From contig JANMNW010000484.1 of NCBI GenBank assembly GCA_031368515.1, positions 1-28,336 of the forward strand: DNA of 28,336 bases. Reading direction: 5' to 3'. Shown here piece by piece: positions 7,623 to 15,679 of this stretch (its first letter is position 1; each line of letters begins with the position of its first letter). The position numbers and the translations under genes are program-made. Under the pieces are notes generated by a model. It was not told where the DNA came from. It searched no databases and was given only the letters and a program-made list of their open reading frames with translations. Source of the DNA: CANJQH01 sp031368515 (lineage in GTDB: Bacteria; Chloroflexota; Anaerolineae; J036; Brachytrichaceae).

Positions 7623-9605
7623 ATGACCGGCATCGCTGCGGACGTTCTATCAGTAATCACGCTGCTTAATCGCATCGTGGTGACCGGCATCCTCGTCACC
7701 GCTTTTGCGCTGGCAATTTACATCGGCCTGTACAACCGCCACAGCCAGATTGCGCGCGGGTTCACGCTGGTGCTGGTGTGCGTCATGGGCACGTTTTTGG
7801 GCGATCTGCTGACGCAGGTGTCCGTGTCGCGCACAGATTTGTGGCTGCGCCTGCAGTGGATCGGCATCGCCTTCATCCCGGCGGCGTCCCTGTCGTTGTC
7901 TGACACGCTGCTGCGCGCGACGGGCGATACGCAGCCCTTGCGGCGCCTGGCCCCGCGCATTGGCTATCTGGTCGGCCTGGCGGTGTTTGCGCTCGTGTTG
8001 TTCACGCCCTGGGTGGCCACGCCAACGCTCTCTGCGGAGCGCCTGGCGCACTTGACGCCCGGACCGCTGTTCTATCCGTTTACGCTGTTTTACTTTGCCA
8101 GCGTTGCCTGGGCGACCTATAACGTGATCGAGGCGCGCCGCCGCTCGCTGACCGCCACCAGCAAGCGCCGCATGACCTATTTCGCTGTGGCGTTTGCCGC
8201 GCCGGCGCTGAGCATGTTTCCATATCTATTGCCGATCGGCTGGCCGCAGATGTTTCCGCTGTTGATTCCCTGGCTGGCGGTGCTGCTGGTCAACATGGGC
8301 GTCGGCGCGGCGATTACGTTCATGGGCTACACCGTGGCCTACTTTGGGGCCAGCGCGCCCGACCGCGTCATCAAGCGTCGCATGGTGAAATATCTGATTC
8401 GTGGACCGCTGCTGGCCGCGATTGTCATCACCGCGCTGGTGTTGAGCAGCCGGGTGGAGCGCTGGCTGGAGCTGCCCGGCTTCTTTCTCGGGCTGATCGC
8501 CACCGCCACGATCATCCTGTGCGCACAGCTGTTCATCGTGACGCTGCAGCCCGCCATCGACCGCCTAATCGCTGGCGATGACAGCTCCGAAGTGCGCCGG
8601 TTGCAGCGCTTCAGCGAGCGGCTGATGACGACGTCGGATCAGACGCAGTATCTTGAAAACATTCTGGCCGCGCTGTGCGACCTGATCCGCGCGCGCACTG
8701 CGTTTGTGGCCACATCGCCGGTCCAGATTCCGGACACAGCCGTCGAACCGATCAATGTGATGATCGGCACAGCCGATTCCGGCGAGCAGACCAGTCTGCC
8801 CATCTCGGAAGACGCGTTGCGCGCCGCCATTGCGCTCAAACCGGCCGATCACGCTTCGACAAATGGCAATGGCGACGCCAGGCATGTCGGGTTTGAGCTT
8901 GAGCACGAGTTCATTCCGTGGGAGGATTTTTGGCTGATTCCATTGCGTTCCTCTGAAACGGGCGATGTGCTCGGGGTGATGGGCCTGGCCGCGCGCGCCA
9001 CGCAGCTGGAGTTGACCGACGACGAGCGCCAGGGCGTGGCCACGCTCATCTCACAGGCGGCGCGCGCGCTGGACGATGCGCGCCAGCAGCAACGCGCATT
9101 TGAAGCGCTCGAAAAACTGGTTCCCGACGCGGACGAAATGCAGCGGCACATGGCGCAGACGGCCAACCCGGCCGCGCCGCGCATCACCGACTTCGACAAG
9201 GTTCCCGTCGACAACTATGACGACATGACCTCGTATGTGCAGGAAGCGTTCAAGGATTTCTGGGGCGGCCCGCGGTTTACCGAATCGCCGCTGATGGAGC
9301 TGCACGTGGTGTCGGAAGCCATGAAAGCGGAGAATGGCAACGCCACCAAGGCGCTGCGTCGCGTTCTATCCGACGCCATTGAGCGCTTGAAACCCGACGG
9401 CCAGCGCAGCTTCACGGCCATCGAGTGGATGCTTTACAACATTCTGGAGCAAAAAATCTTGCAGGGCCAGAAAGTGCGCGATGTGGCGCGCAAATTGGTC
9501 ATGAGCGAGAGCGACTTGTATCGCAAGCAAAAGGCGGCGTTTGCCGAGATCGCGCGCATCGTCGCCGACATGGAACGCGAAGCCCGCAATCGCGGCGACG
9601 TGTGA
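7623..9605 (+). CDS. Multi-TM sensor with GAF-like domain and helical C-terminus (no kinase)
   Basis: 660 aa from ATG 7623. About eight or nine hydrophobic helices cover residues 10-310, similar in layout to the 7TM input region of histidine kinases. A GAF-like domain spans about 330-485, starting RLMTTSDQTQYLENILAALCDL and ending DDERQGVATLISQAARALDDA. No H-box or HATPase (N/G) motifs exist. The C-terminal 120 residues are helical. They include a segment resembling a helix-turn-helix (VRDVARKLVMSESDLYRKQK) just before the end. It could be a membrane-tethered one-component regulator or a scaffold; the HTH reading is an inference from sequence pattern only. I do not recognise a named family for the C-terminal domain. 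Confidence 0.75.
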   Translation: MTGIAADVLSVITLLNRIVVTGILVTAFALAIYIGLYNRHSQIARGFTLVLVCVMGTFLGDLLTQVSVSRTDLWLRLQWIGIAFIPAASLSLSDTLLRATGDTQPLRRLAPRIGYLVGLAVFALVLFTPWVATPTLSAERLAHLTPGPLFYPFTLFYFASVAWATYNVIEARRRSLTATSKRRMTYFAVAFAAPALSMFPYLLPIGWPQMFPLLIPWLAVLLVNMGVGAAITFMGYTVAYFGASAPDRVIKRRMVKYLIRGPLLAAIVITALVLSSRVERWLELPGFFLGLIATATIILCAQLFIVTLQPAIDRLIAGDDSSEVRRLQRFSERLMTTSDQTQYLENILAALCDLIRARTAFVATSPVQIPDTAVEPINVMIGTADSGEQTSLPISEDALRAAIALKPADHASTNGNGDARHVGFELEHEFIPWEDFWLIPLRSSETGDVLGVMGLAARATQLELTDDERQGVATLISQAARALDDARQQQRAFEALEKLVPDADEMQRHMAQTANPAAPRITDFDKVPVDNYDDMTSYVQEAFKDFWGGPRFTESPLMELHVVSEAMKAENGNATKALRRVLSDAIERLKPDGQRSFTAIEWMLYNILEQKILQGQKVRDVARKLVMSESDLYRKQKAAFAEIARIVADMEREARNRGDV

Positions 9606-9653
9606 GACCTGCGGAGGCGCACTCCCGCCCATGCAGGCATGCCGTAGTCGTAC

Positions 9654-9659
9654 TACAAT
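9654..9659 (+). promoter_or_regulatory. -10 box TACAAT of the ThuA-like gene
   Basis: TACAAT lies 8 bases before ATG 9668, with no Shine-Dalgarno sequence between. It predicts a leaderless transcript starting at or next to the ATG. Confidence 0.55.
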
Positions 9660-9667
9660 GCCCCCAT

Positions 9668-10345
9668 ATGAAATCTGCATTGATCGTTCAAGGCGGTTGG
9701 GAGGGTCATCAACCGAAGGAAGTTTCGCAATTGCTGGCCGACGCGCTCTAAGGCGACGGGTTTGAGGTTGAAGTGTCCGACACGCTTGACGCCTTTCTCG
9801 ACGGCGAAAAGCTGAAGGCGCTCAGCCTGATCGTTCCGATCTGGACGATGGGCACGATCAAGCGCGAACAATTGCTGCCGCTGCTGGCGGCGGTCAAAAG
9901 CGGTGTGGGCCTGGCAGGCTGCCACGGCGGCATGTGCGACGCGTTTCGCAACGAGACCGAATGGCAGTTTATGACCGGCGGACAGTGGGTGGCGCATCCG
10001 GGCAACGACGGTCGTCACTATGTTGTCAACATCGTCGACGACAACGCGATCACCACCGGCATTGCCGATTTTGAAGTGCGCACCGAAAAATACTACATGC
10101 ATGTCGACCCGGCCATGCGCGTGTTGGCGACCACGGCGTTTGAAGACTATGGCGACGCCGTGATGCCGGTGGTGTGGACCAAGACCTACGGCGCGGGCCG
10201 CGTGTTTTACAACTCGCTGGGACATCAGGCCAACATCGTCGCGCTGCCGCAAGTGCTTACGATGATGGCCCGGGGCATGCGCTGGGCGGCCGGCGAGGGG
10301 CCGCTCGAGATGGGCGTGCCGTTCGCACAGGCGTACGCCCGCTAG
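9668..10345 (+). pseudogene. ThuA-like domain gene interrupted by an in-frame TAA
   Basis: ThuA (trehalose-utilisation) domain proteins have a class I glutamine amidotransferase-like fold and take part in sugar metabolism. Reading from ATG 9668 gives MKSALIVQGGWEGHQPKEVS and LLADAL, then TAA at 9749-9751 (codon 28). The same frame continues without further stops: GDGFEVEVSDTLDAFLDGEKL, IVPIWTMGTIKREQ, the GCHGGMCDAFR motif and ALPQVLTMMARGMRWA, ending at TAG 10345. With readthrough it would be a complete protein of about 225 residues. CAA to TAA by one C-to-T change is the simplest origin. A GTG at 9773 could restart translation but would lose the first beta strand and helix. It is convergent with xylulokinase, 9 bases apart. 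TAA ends other genes here (comEC, pnp), so codon reassignment is not supported. A sequencing error is possible. Confidence 0.8.
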
Positions 10346-10354
10346 CGCGGCGCG

Positions 10355-11884
10355 TTACGCGCCCGCCGCGGCTGCAAAGTCCTGCGTCAGCGCCGGATAC
10401 AACTGTTTGAAACGCGCGTAGGCTTCGGCGTAGGCCGAGCGCGCTTTGCGGTTGGGTTTGGTGCGAGATTCGGGTTTGAGCGTGGCGTCACACGCCTGCG
10501 CGATGTCTTTCCAGTGTTTGCTGGCCACACCGGCCAGCAAGGCCACGCCGTAGGCGCCGCCTTCCGTGATGTTCAACACCGTGATATCGGCATCAAAGAC
10601 GTCGGCCAGCGTCTGGCGCCAGAACGCGCTCTTTGCCGCGCCGCCGGTCATGCGCACTTCATTGATACTGAGCCCTGCGCCGCGCATGAGTTCAAGCCCG
10701 TCTTTCAAGCCGAACGCCACGCCTTCCACCACCGCGCGCGTCAGGTGCGCTTGTGTGTGCGTCAGGGTCAGGCCGACAAACGCGCCGCGCGCCAGCGGGT
10801 TTTGATGGGGCGTGCGCTCGCCAGACAGGTAGGGCAAAAAGATCAGACCCTGGCTGCCGGGCGGCACTTTGGCCGCGCCATCAAGCATCACATCGTAAGG
10901 GTCGAGCGCGAGGCCTGGCGCGGGTTGGACCAGGTTGGGATCGCCTTTGGCGAGCGTGTCGCGCACCCAGCGCAGGCTGCCGCCGGCCGAGAGCATCACG
11001 CCCATGAAGTGCCACTTGTCTGGCACCGCGTGGCAAAACGTTTCCAAACCGCCTTTGACGGCTTTGAACGAATTCGTGCAAGCGAACATGACGCCGCTGG
11101 TGCCGAGGATGGTCATCACAATGCCCTCGCGCACCGCACCCGCGCCCAAACCCGCCGCGGCAACATCGCCGCCTCCGCCGACAATTGGCGTGCCCGCGCG
11201 CAAACCCGTCAGCATGGCTGCGCTGGTGCTGACCGAAGCGGTGACCACATGCGACTCGGATACGCTCGGAAGCATGGAGCGCGGGATGTCCAGCACATCG
11301 AGCAGCTTTTGCGACCAGTCGCGTTTTTTGATGTCGAGCAGCGCCATGCCGGTGGCGTCGGTCACTTCGCTGGCAAATTCGCCGCTCAGTTTGTAGCGGA
11401 TGAAGTCTTTCGGCACCAGCGCCATTTTAGCTTTGGCGTAAATCCTGGGCTCATGTTCGCGGACCCACAACATTTTGGGCGCGGTGTAGCTGGGGTTGGG
11501 GCGGTTGGTCATCCATCGTTGCACGCCCGCCTGGCCGCCGATGGCGTCGACCATCTCCTGCACCTGCCGGGCCGTGCGCTGGTCGTTCCACAAGATGGCT
11601 GGGCGCAGCACAGCGCCGGATTTGTCCAGCAAGGTCAGCCCATGCATCTGACCGCTCAAGCCGATGCTGCGCACATCATCGCCGTTCAACCCGGCTTTGG
11701 CGAGCACGGCGCAGATGGCTTGAACGGTGGCCGCCCACCAGTCCTCTGCGTTTTGTTCGCTCCACAGCGGGCGAGGGGTGTATAGAGGATATTCAACCGT
11801 GGCGCTGGCGAGGATGCGACCCCCTTTGTCGACCAGCAACGCCTTTACAGCCGTGGTGCCGAGATCCATGCCTAGAAATGCCAT
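10355..11884 (-). CDS. xylB: Xylulokinase (FGGY carbohydrate kinase)
   Basis: 509 aa from ATG 11884. It phosphorylates D-xylulose with ATP to xylulose-5-phosphate, feeding the pentose phosphate pathway. The N-terminal FGGY half opens FLGMDLGTTAVKALLVD (ATP-phosphate loop). It has GLSGQMHG (75-82; Gln-Met-His contacts xylulose in XylB) and ILWNDQR (97-103). Catalytic Asp240 sits in GGGGDVAAAGLGAG. The C-terminal half has LGTSGVMF, LPYLSGERTPHQNPLARGAF and the MTGGAAKS adenosine loop, all typical of XylB rather than glycerol or gluconate kinase. An open frame extends upstream to 12034, but homology begins at MAFLGMDLG and a -10-like box precedes 11884. The gene is convergent with the ThuA-like gene, so the pair may serve sugar catabolism. 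Confidence 0.92.
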   Translation of the reverse strand: MAFLGMDLGTTAVKALLVDKGGRILASATVEYPLYTPRPLWSEQNAEDWWAATVQAICAVLAKAGLNGDDVRSIGLSGQMHGLTLLDKSGAVLRPAILWNDQRTARQVQEMVDAIGGQAGVQRWMTNRPNPSYTAPKMLWVREHEPRIYAKAKMALVPKDFIRYKLSGEFASEVTDATGMALLDIKKRDWSQKLLDVLDIPRSMLPSVSESHVVTASVSTSAAMLTGLRAGTPIVGGGGDVAAAGLGAGAVREGIVMTILGTSGVMFACTNSFKAVKGGLETFCHAVPDKWHFMGVMLSAGGSLRWVRDTLAKGDPNLVQPAPGLALDPYDVMLDGAAKVPPGSQGLIFLPYLSGERTPHQNPLARGAFVGLTLTHTQAHLTRAVVEGVAFGLKDGLELMRGAGLSINEVRMTGGAAKSAFWRQTLADVFDADITVLNITEGGAYGVALLAGVASKHWKDIAQACDATLKPESRTKPNRKARSAYAEAYARFKQLYPALTQDFAAAAGA

Positions 11885-11891
11885 GTGCCGG

Positions 11892-11897
11892 AGTCTA
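11892..11897 (-). promoter_or_regulatory. -10-like box TAGACT of xylB
   Basis: On the minus strand TAGACT lies 7 bases before ATG 11884, matching the leaderless pattern of neighbouring genes. The hexamer is a weaker match to TATAAT than the others. Confidence 0.35.
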
Positions 11898-11998
11898 CGG
11901 TAAGTGCGTGGAAAGGTGTAGCGGCCAGCCGACCTGACAGGTAAGGAAATTCTAAGTGTGCGGTTGCGCTCGCCGCCGAATTTATCGACCTCATCCGC

Positions 11999-12004
11999 TA
12001 CACT
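11999..12004 (+). promoter_or_regulatory. -10-like box TACACT of the methyltransferase gene
   Basis: TACACT ends 7 bases before GTG 12012. It decides between GTG 11958 (upstream of the box) and GTG 12012 in favour of the latter. Confidence 0.4.
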
Positions 12005-12011
12005 CGCCGCA

Positions 12012-12857
12012 GTGGCAGACGACGGCAGGGTCAATTCGCGCGATGTGCGCGATTATTACGAGCGCAACGACGGCTTGTTTCGCCGTTTTGGCAGCACGAC
12101 GCAGGCGGGCAGCATTCACCGCGCACTGTGGGCGCCGGGCGTCGGCACATTGGATGCCGCGCTCAACCACGCCCACGCCCTGGTGCTGGCGCAGCTGCGC
12201 GCGCTTGCGCCGGAGCCGGTCCGCCCCGTCGTGGCCGATCTGGGCTGCGGCCGCGGCGGCGCGCTGCGTTATCTGGCCGCACATAGCGCTCGGCCGCTGC
12301 GCGCGTTTGGCGTGACGCTCAGCCCGGCCCAGGCGCGCCATGCGAAGCGCATTGCGCCTCAGGCGTGCGTTGTCGAAGGCGACTACTTGCATCTGCCGTT
12401 TGCGCCCGCATTGGAATTTGCCTGCGCCATCGAATCGTTCATCCATGCGCCCGGCCCGCAGGCGTGCTTTGCCGCGCTCCGCCGGGCCATGCGCCCGGGC
12501 GCGCGGCTGGTGCTGATCGACGACATGCTGGAGGGTGAGCCCGCGCCCGGCGCCGACGCGCGCTGCGTCGAGGCGTTTCGGCGCGGCTGGCACGCGCCTG
12601 GTTTGCACACGCAGGATGCCTGGCGCGCACAGGCTGCCGCGCACGGCTTCAGCGTGACGCACGCGCTCGATCTGACGCCCTGGCTCAAGCTGCGCGCCTT
12701 GCCGCGGACACTGGGCGATCTCGCATTGCGGCTGGCACGCCCGCTGCTGGGGCGCAGCGACGTGCTCGATGCCTCGATCGGCAGCATCGCGCTGCAGCAG
12801 ATGCTAGCCGGCGGACTTTCGCGCTATCGCATGCTGGTTTTTGACCATGACCGCTGA
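12012..12857 (+). CDS. Class I SAM-dependent methyltransferase
   Basis: 281 aa from GTG 12012. It transfers methyl from S-adenosylmethionine to a small molecule; the substrate is unknown. Motif I is VADLGCGRGGALRYLAA (74-90), then a Rossmann strand around EGDYLHLPF (122-130) and the post-motif helix AIESFIHAPGP (139-149). RPGARLVLIDDM (161-172) is the usual strand 5. The fold, N-terminal DYYERND and the lid after residue 175 recall sterol/tocopherol/UbiE-type methyltransferases acting on lipophilic substrates, a loose resemblance only. An upstream GTG (11958) would add 18 residues but precedes the predicted -10 box. The gene overlaps the following glycosyltransferase by 11 bases, so the two probably modify the same molecule. 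Confidence 0.82.
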   Translation: MADDGRVNSRDVRDYYERNDGLFRRFGSTTQAGSIHRALWAPGVGTLDAALNHAHALVLAQLRALAPEPVRPVVADLGCGRGGALRYLAAHSARPLRAFGVTLSPAQARHAKRIAPQACVVEGDYLHLPFAPALEFACAIESFIHAPGPQACFAALRRAMRPGARLVLIDDMLEGEPAPGADARCVEAFRRGWHAPGLHTQDAWRAQAAAHGFSVTHALDLTPWLKLRALPRTLGDLALRLARPLLGRSDVLDASIGSIALQQMLAGGLSRYRMLVFDHDR

Positions 12858-14139
12858 CGCGCCCGTGGTATTTGTCGCCAGCGGCACACGTGGCGATGTG
12901 CAGCCCTATCTCGCTGTCGCTCGCGCGCTGCAGGCGAGCGGCGTGCCCGTGCGAGTCGCGTCACATGAGCAGTTTCGGCCCTGGGTCGAAGCGCAAGGCT
13001 TGCCATATGCGGCGCTCTCGGATAATCCGAGCGAATGGCTGGCGCGCACGCCCACGCTGTTTAGCGCGCCGCCTTCGCCGCGCGTGCTGCGCAATTCGCT
13101 GGCCTATCTTTCGACCGCCCGCGACATGACGGCGCAATTGATGACAAGCGCCGCGCGCGCCTGCGCGGGGGCGTCGGCGATTGTGGCCGGGCTCTCGTCG
13201 TTGTGGGCAGGTTCGGTTGCGGAAGCCGCCAACGTGCCGGTGATCTGGGCTTTTCTGCAGCCGCTGACCCCGACGCGCGCCTTCGCCAGCAGTGTCTGGC
13301 CGCTGCGGCACGCAAACGCATTCGCCCGGCGCGCCAGCTATGCCGCAGTCGATGCCGCCAGCTGGTGGCCGTGGCGCGGCGTGGTCGACCGCTGGCGGCG
13401 CGGGCAGTCGCTGCCCGCTCTGGGCTCTCGCGGCATGCTGCATTGGCTGCACGAACGCGGCGACACGATTCTGAACGGCTTCAGCCGTCATCTCGTCGCG
13501 GCGCCGGACGACTGGCCGGCCGGGACGCGACCGGCCGGATTTTGGTTTGCCGAAACGCCGTTGGGGCTGGATGATGCGACGGAGAGATTTCTGGCTGCGG
13601 CCGATGACGTGGTGTATTTTGGCACCGGCGCCGGCAGCGCCATGGACCCGCCCGCGCTGCTGACTCTGGCGCATGACGCGCTGTTGCGGCTGAATGCGCG
13701 CGCGGTGGTCAATGTGCATGGCGCAGAGCGCGTGCCGGAGGCGTTTCGCCCGCGCATGCATGCGGTGCGAGATGTGCCGCATGCGGCGCTCTTTCCACGG
13801 TTGCGCGCGGTGGCGCATCACGGCGGCGCCGGCACCACCGCAGAAGCCGCGCGCGCCGGTGTGCCGGCCGTGGTGCTGCCGGTGTTTGCCGATCAGTTCT
13901 TTTGGGCGGAGCGCGTGCACGCGGCAGGCATTGCGCCCGCTCCAATTCCGCAACGACGCCTCAGCCGCAGCGGCCTGGCCGCTGCGCTGCGGATTGCGCT
14001 TGAAGATGCGCCGATGCGTTCACGCGCGCGCGCGCTGGCGGAGCGCGTGCGCGGCGAAGACGGCATTGCCACCGCCATCGTCACGATTAGCGCTGTGATT
14101 GCTCGGACGGCGCGTGAGCGTCGCGATGGACGGCGATAG
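12847..14139 (+). CDS. GT1-family glycosyltransferase (UGT/MGT-like)
   Basis: 430 aa from ATG 12847. It transfers sugar from a nucleotide-sugar donor to a lipid or small acceptor, GT-B fold. The N-terminal domain starts VVFVASGTRGDVQPYLAVARAL, the acceptor-side signature of the sterol-glucosyltransferase/macrolide GT group, with the putative catalytic residue region HEQF near 40. The C-terminal donor domain has DVVYFGTGAGSAMDP and HHGGAGTTAEAARAGVPAVVLPVFADQFFWA (from residue 324), the nucleotide-sugar signature with terminal DQ. Overlap with the methyltransferase suggests a methylated glycoside product. An in-frame TTG at 12841 is less likely than the ATG. It converges on the MFS gene and their 3' ends overlap by 53 bases. 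Confidence 0.88.
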   Translation: MTADAPVVFVASGTRGDVQPYLAVARALQASGVPVRVASHEQFRPWVEAQGLPYAALSDNPSEWLARTPTLFSAPPSPRVLRNSLAYLSTARDMTAQLMTSAARACAGASAIVAGLSSLWAGSVAEAANVPVIWAFLQPLTPTRAFASSVWPLRHANAFARRASYAAVDAASWWPWRGVVDRWRRGQSLPALGSRGMLHWLHERGDTILNGFSRHLVAAPDDWPAGTRPAGFWFAETPLGLDDATERFLAAADDVVYFGTGAGSAMDPPALLTLAHDALLRLNARAVVNVHGAERVPEAFRPRMHAVRDVPHAALFPRLRAVAHHGGAGTTAEAARAGVPAVVLPVFADQFFWAERVHAAGIAPAPIPQRRLSRSGLAAALRIALEDAPMRSRARALAERVRGEDGIATAIVTISAVIARTARERRDGRR

Positions 14140-15298
14140 CGGCCAGCATCGCGAGAGCGGCGCCGATCCAATAGGGCGCCGATGCGTCGATCCAGCGGAA
14201 GGCGGCGCCCGCGATCAGCGGCGCGCCTATGCTGGCCAGGCTGAACAATATTTGCGTGCCTCCCATGTAGGCACCCATTTGCTGATGGCCAACGCGCGAT
14301 GATGCGCGAGCGCTGAGCAGTGGCAGCGCGATGCCGCTGCCGGCAGCCGCCAGAGCCGTAACCGGGTAAAGCTGCCAGGCTTGCCGAGCTGCGGCGATGC
14401 CGGCGAGGCCAAAGGCCAAGGCCGCGCACCCCAGCATTGCGGGCGTGTGACTGCCCCAGCGCGTTTGCACCAGCCGCACCAGTACCCCTTGGCTGATCAG
14501 CGCACAAGCGCCAACGAACGCAAAAAAGGCCCCGGTGTCCAGCGGCGTCCACGCAAAGCGCAACTGGCTGAACAGCGGGAAGTTCGATTGCAAACCGTTA
14601 AAGCCCAGATTGGCCGCAAAAATGGCCAGCAGCAGCCAACCCAGCCCGTGTTGCCGCCGCAGCAATTGGGCGAAGTCAACGCCGGAGAATGCGCCCCAAG
14701 TGACTTGGCGCGTGCGCGACCCGGCAGGCAGCGACTCGGGCAGCAGCCACGTGGAAGCGGCCAGATTGCAAAGCGCAAGCGCAAATGCGCTCCAGGCAGG
14801 GGCGTTAAATCCAAGGCTGCTCACGAGGCCGCCGACAGCCGGCCCGAGGGTTAACCCGACGCCAAATGCCGCGCCGGTCAAACCCAGCGCGTGCGCTCGC
14901 TTTTCGGGTGGTGAGGTGTCGGCTACAAACGCATGCGCGATGCTCAAGTTGCCGCCGGTGAGGCCATCCAGCATGACGGCGGCAAACAGCATGTTCAGCG
15001 ACTGGGCAGTCGCAAGCAGGACAAAGCTGAGCGCCGTCCCCGCGATGCAAATAAGCAGCAACGGCTTGCGGCCATAACGGTCGGACAACGCCCCCAGCGC
15101 CGGCCCGCTGATGAGCTGCATGCCTGCATAGGCGGCGGCAAGCGCGCCCGCATATGCCGCCGCATCCATTTGAGCGCCCGCAGCGGCCAGCCGCTGAGCA
15201 TACAACGGCAACAGCGGCATCACCATGCCATAGCCCAGTAGATCGAGAAAGACCGTGAAAAAGATAAAGGCAAATTTTGGACGGCCAAACGGATTCAC
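14087..15298 (-). CDS. MFS transporter, drug:H+ antiporter (TetA-like) type
   Basis: 403 aa from GTG 15298, with 12 predicted membrane helices. It is an inner-membrane proton-coupled exporter; the substrate is unknown. The first helix reads FAFIFFTVFLDLLGYGMVMPLLPLYA. The loop 2-3 signature is GALSDRYGRKPLL. GLTGAAFGVGLTLGPAVGGL in helix 5 is the antiporter motif C. An N-terminal reading-frame extension to 15379 adds a hydrophilic, unrelated-looking stretch and runs across the predicted promoter, so GTG 15298, 7 bases behind a TATCAT box, is preferred. It is divergent from the small membrane protein at 15317 and convergent with the GT1 gene. It may export a product of either neighbouring cluster, but nothing in the sequence proves it. 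Confidence 0.85.
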   Translation of the reverse strand: MNPFGRPKFAFIFFTVFLDLLGYGMVMPLLPLYAQRLAAAGAQMDAAAYAGALAAAYAGMQLISGPALGALSDRYGRKPLLLICIAGTALSFVLLATAQSLNMLFAAVMLDGLTGGNLSIAHAFVADTSPPEKRAHALGLTGAAFGVGLTLGPAVGGLVSSLGFNAPAWSAFALALCNLAASTWLLPESLPAGSRTRQVTWGAFSGVDFAQLLRRQHGLGWLLLAIFAANLGFNGLQSNFPLFSQLRFAWTPLDTGAFFAFVGACALISQGVLVRLVQTRWGSHTPAMLGCAALAFGLAGIAAARQAWQLYPVTALAAAGSGIALPLLSARASSRVGHQQMGAYMGGTQILFSLASIGAPLIAGAAFRWIDASAPYWIGAALAMLAAIAVHRDAHAPSEQSQR

Positions 15299-15304
15299 AC
15301 GAAC

Positions 15305-15311
15305 TATGATA
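15305..15311. promoter_or_regulatory. Palindromic -10 box shared by two divergent genes
   Basis: CTATGATAG contains TATGAT on the plus strand (15305-15310) and TATCAT on the minus strand (15306-15311). ATG 15317 lies 6 bases after the first and GTG 15298 lies 7 bases after the second. The whole spacer between the start codons is only 18 bases, so one symmetric element probably opens for both genes, giving two leaderless transcripts. Confidence 0.55.
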
Positions 15312-15316
15312 GCGGC

Positions 15317-15655
15317 ATGCCGAAAACCATCTCTCGAACACCCATTGTGCTGCTGGCGCTGGCAACTGCCGCCATTCACGCATATTTGAACGTGCGGCTG
15401 GGCCGCCTCGACGTGGTTTTTACCCTGAATGCGCTGGGCTATGTGGCGTTGCTGGTTGCGCTGTTTTTGCCCGCCCTAGCTGCGCGCCGAAAAACCATTT
15501 TGCTGGTGTTTTTCGTTTATACCTTGGTGACCATCGCCGGGTGGGTGGCAATGGGCGACAAGAGCTTTTCAGCGGAAGCGCTGGTGGGCTGGGTCGACAA
15601 AGCGATTGAAGTTGCGCTGGCTGCCCTGTTGTTTCGCGAGTACCGTCGGGCGTGA
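15317..15655 (+). CDS. Small four-helix membrane protein
   Basis: 112 aa, four hydrophobic segments (about 8-27, 33-55, 59-78 and 88-106) linked by short basic loops such as NVRLGRLD and AARRKT, ending FREYRRA. The positive charges favour N-in/C-in topology. I do not recognise the family. It lies 24 bases upstream of the GTP cyclohydrolase II gene and shares its direction, so it may be the first gene of that operon, though a weak hairpin with a T-tract stands between. Confidence 0.65.
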   Translation: MPKTISRTPIVLLALATAAIHAYLNVRLGRLDVVFTLNALGYVALLVALFLPALAARRKTILLVFFVYTLVTIAGWVAMGDKSFSAEALVGWVDKAIEVALAALLFREYRRA

Positions 15656-15668
15656 GCCCCGCTTTTTT
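15648..15668 (+). terminator. Weak hairpin with T-tract
   Basis: GGGC-GTGA-GCCC (15648-15659) is followed by CGC and six T (15663-15668). The stem is only 4 bp and overlaps the stop codon of the small membrane protein. It may act as a leaky terminator or do nothing. Confidence 0.3.
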
Positions 15669-15679
15669 CAACAGACATC

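Noticed and set aside
9749..9751. TAA as a reassigned codon or selenocysteine-like recoding
   Set aside because: TAA ends comEC and pnp in this window, and there is no recoding structure; a point mutation or error is simpler.
10514..11785. 423-residue plus-strand open frame
   Set aside because: Exactly antisense to xylulokinase, which has full family motifs; composition is a codon-bias artefact.
11885..12034. 50-residue N-terminal extension of xylulokinase
   Set aside because: Homology starts at MAFLGMDLG, and the extension overlaps the methyltransferase start and the predicted promoters.
12961..13953. 330-residue minus-strand open frame
   Set aside because: Antisense to the GT1 glycosyltransferase; Arg/Ala-rich with no domain.
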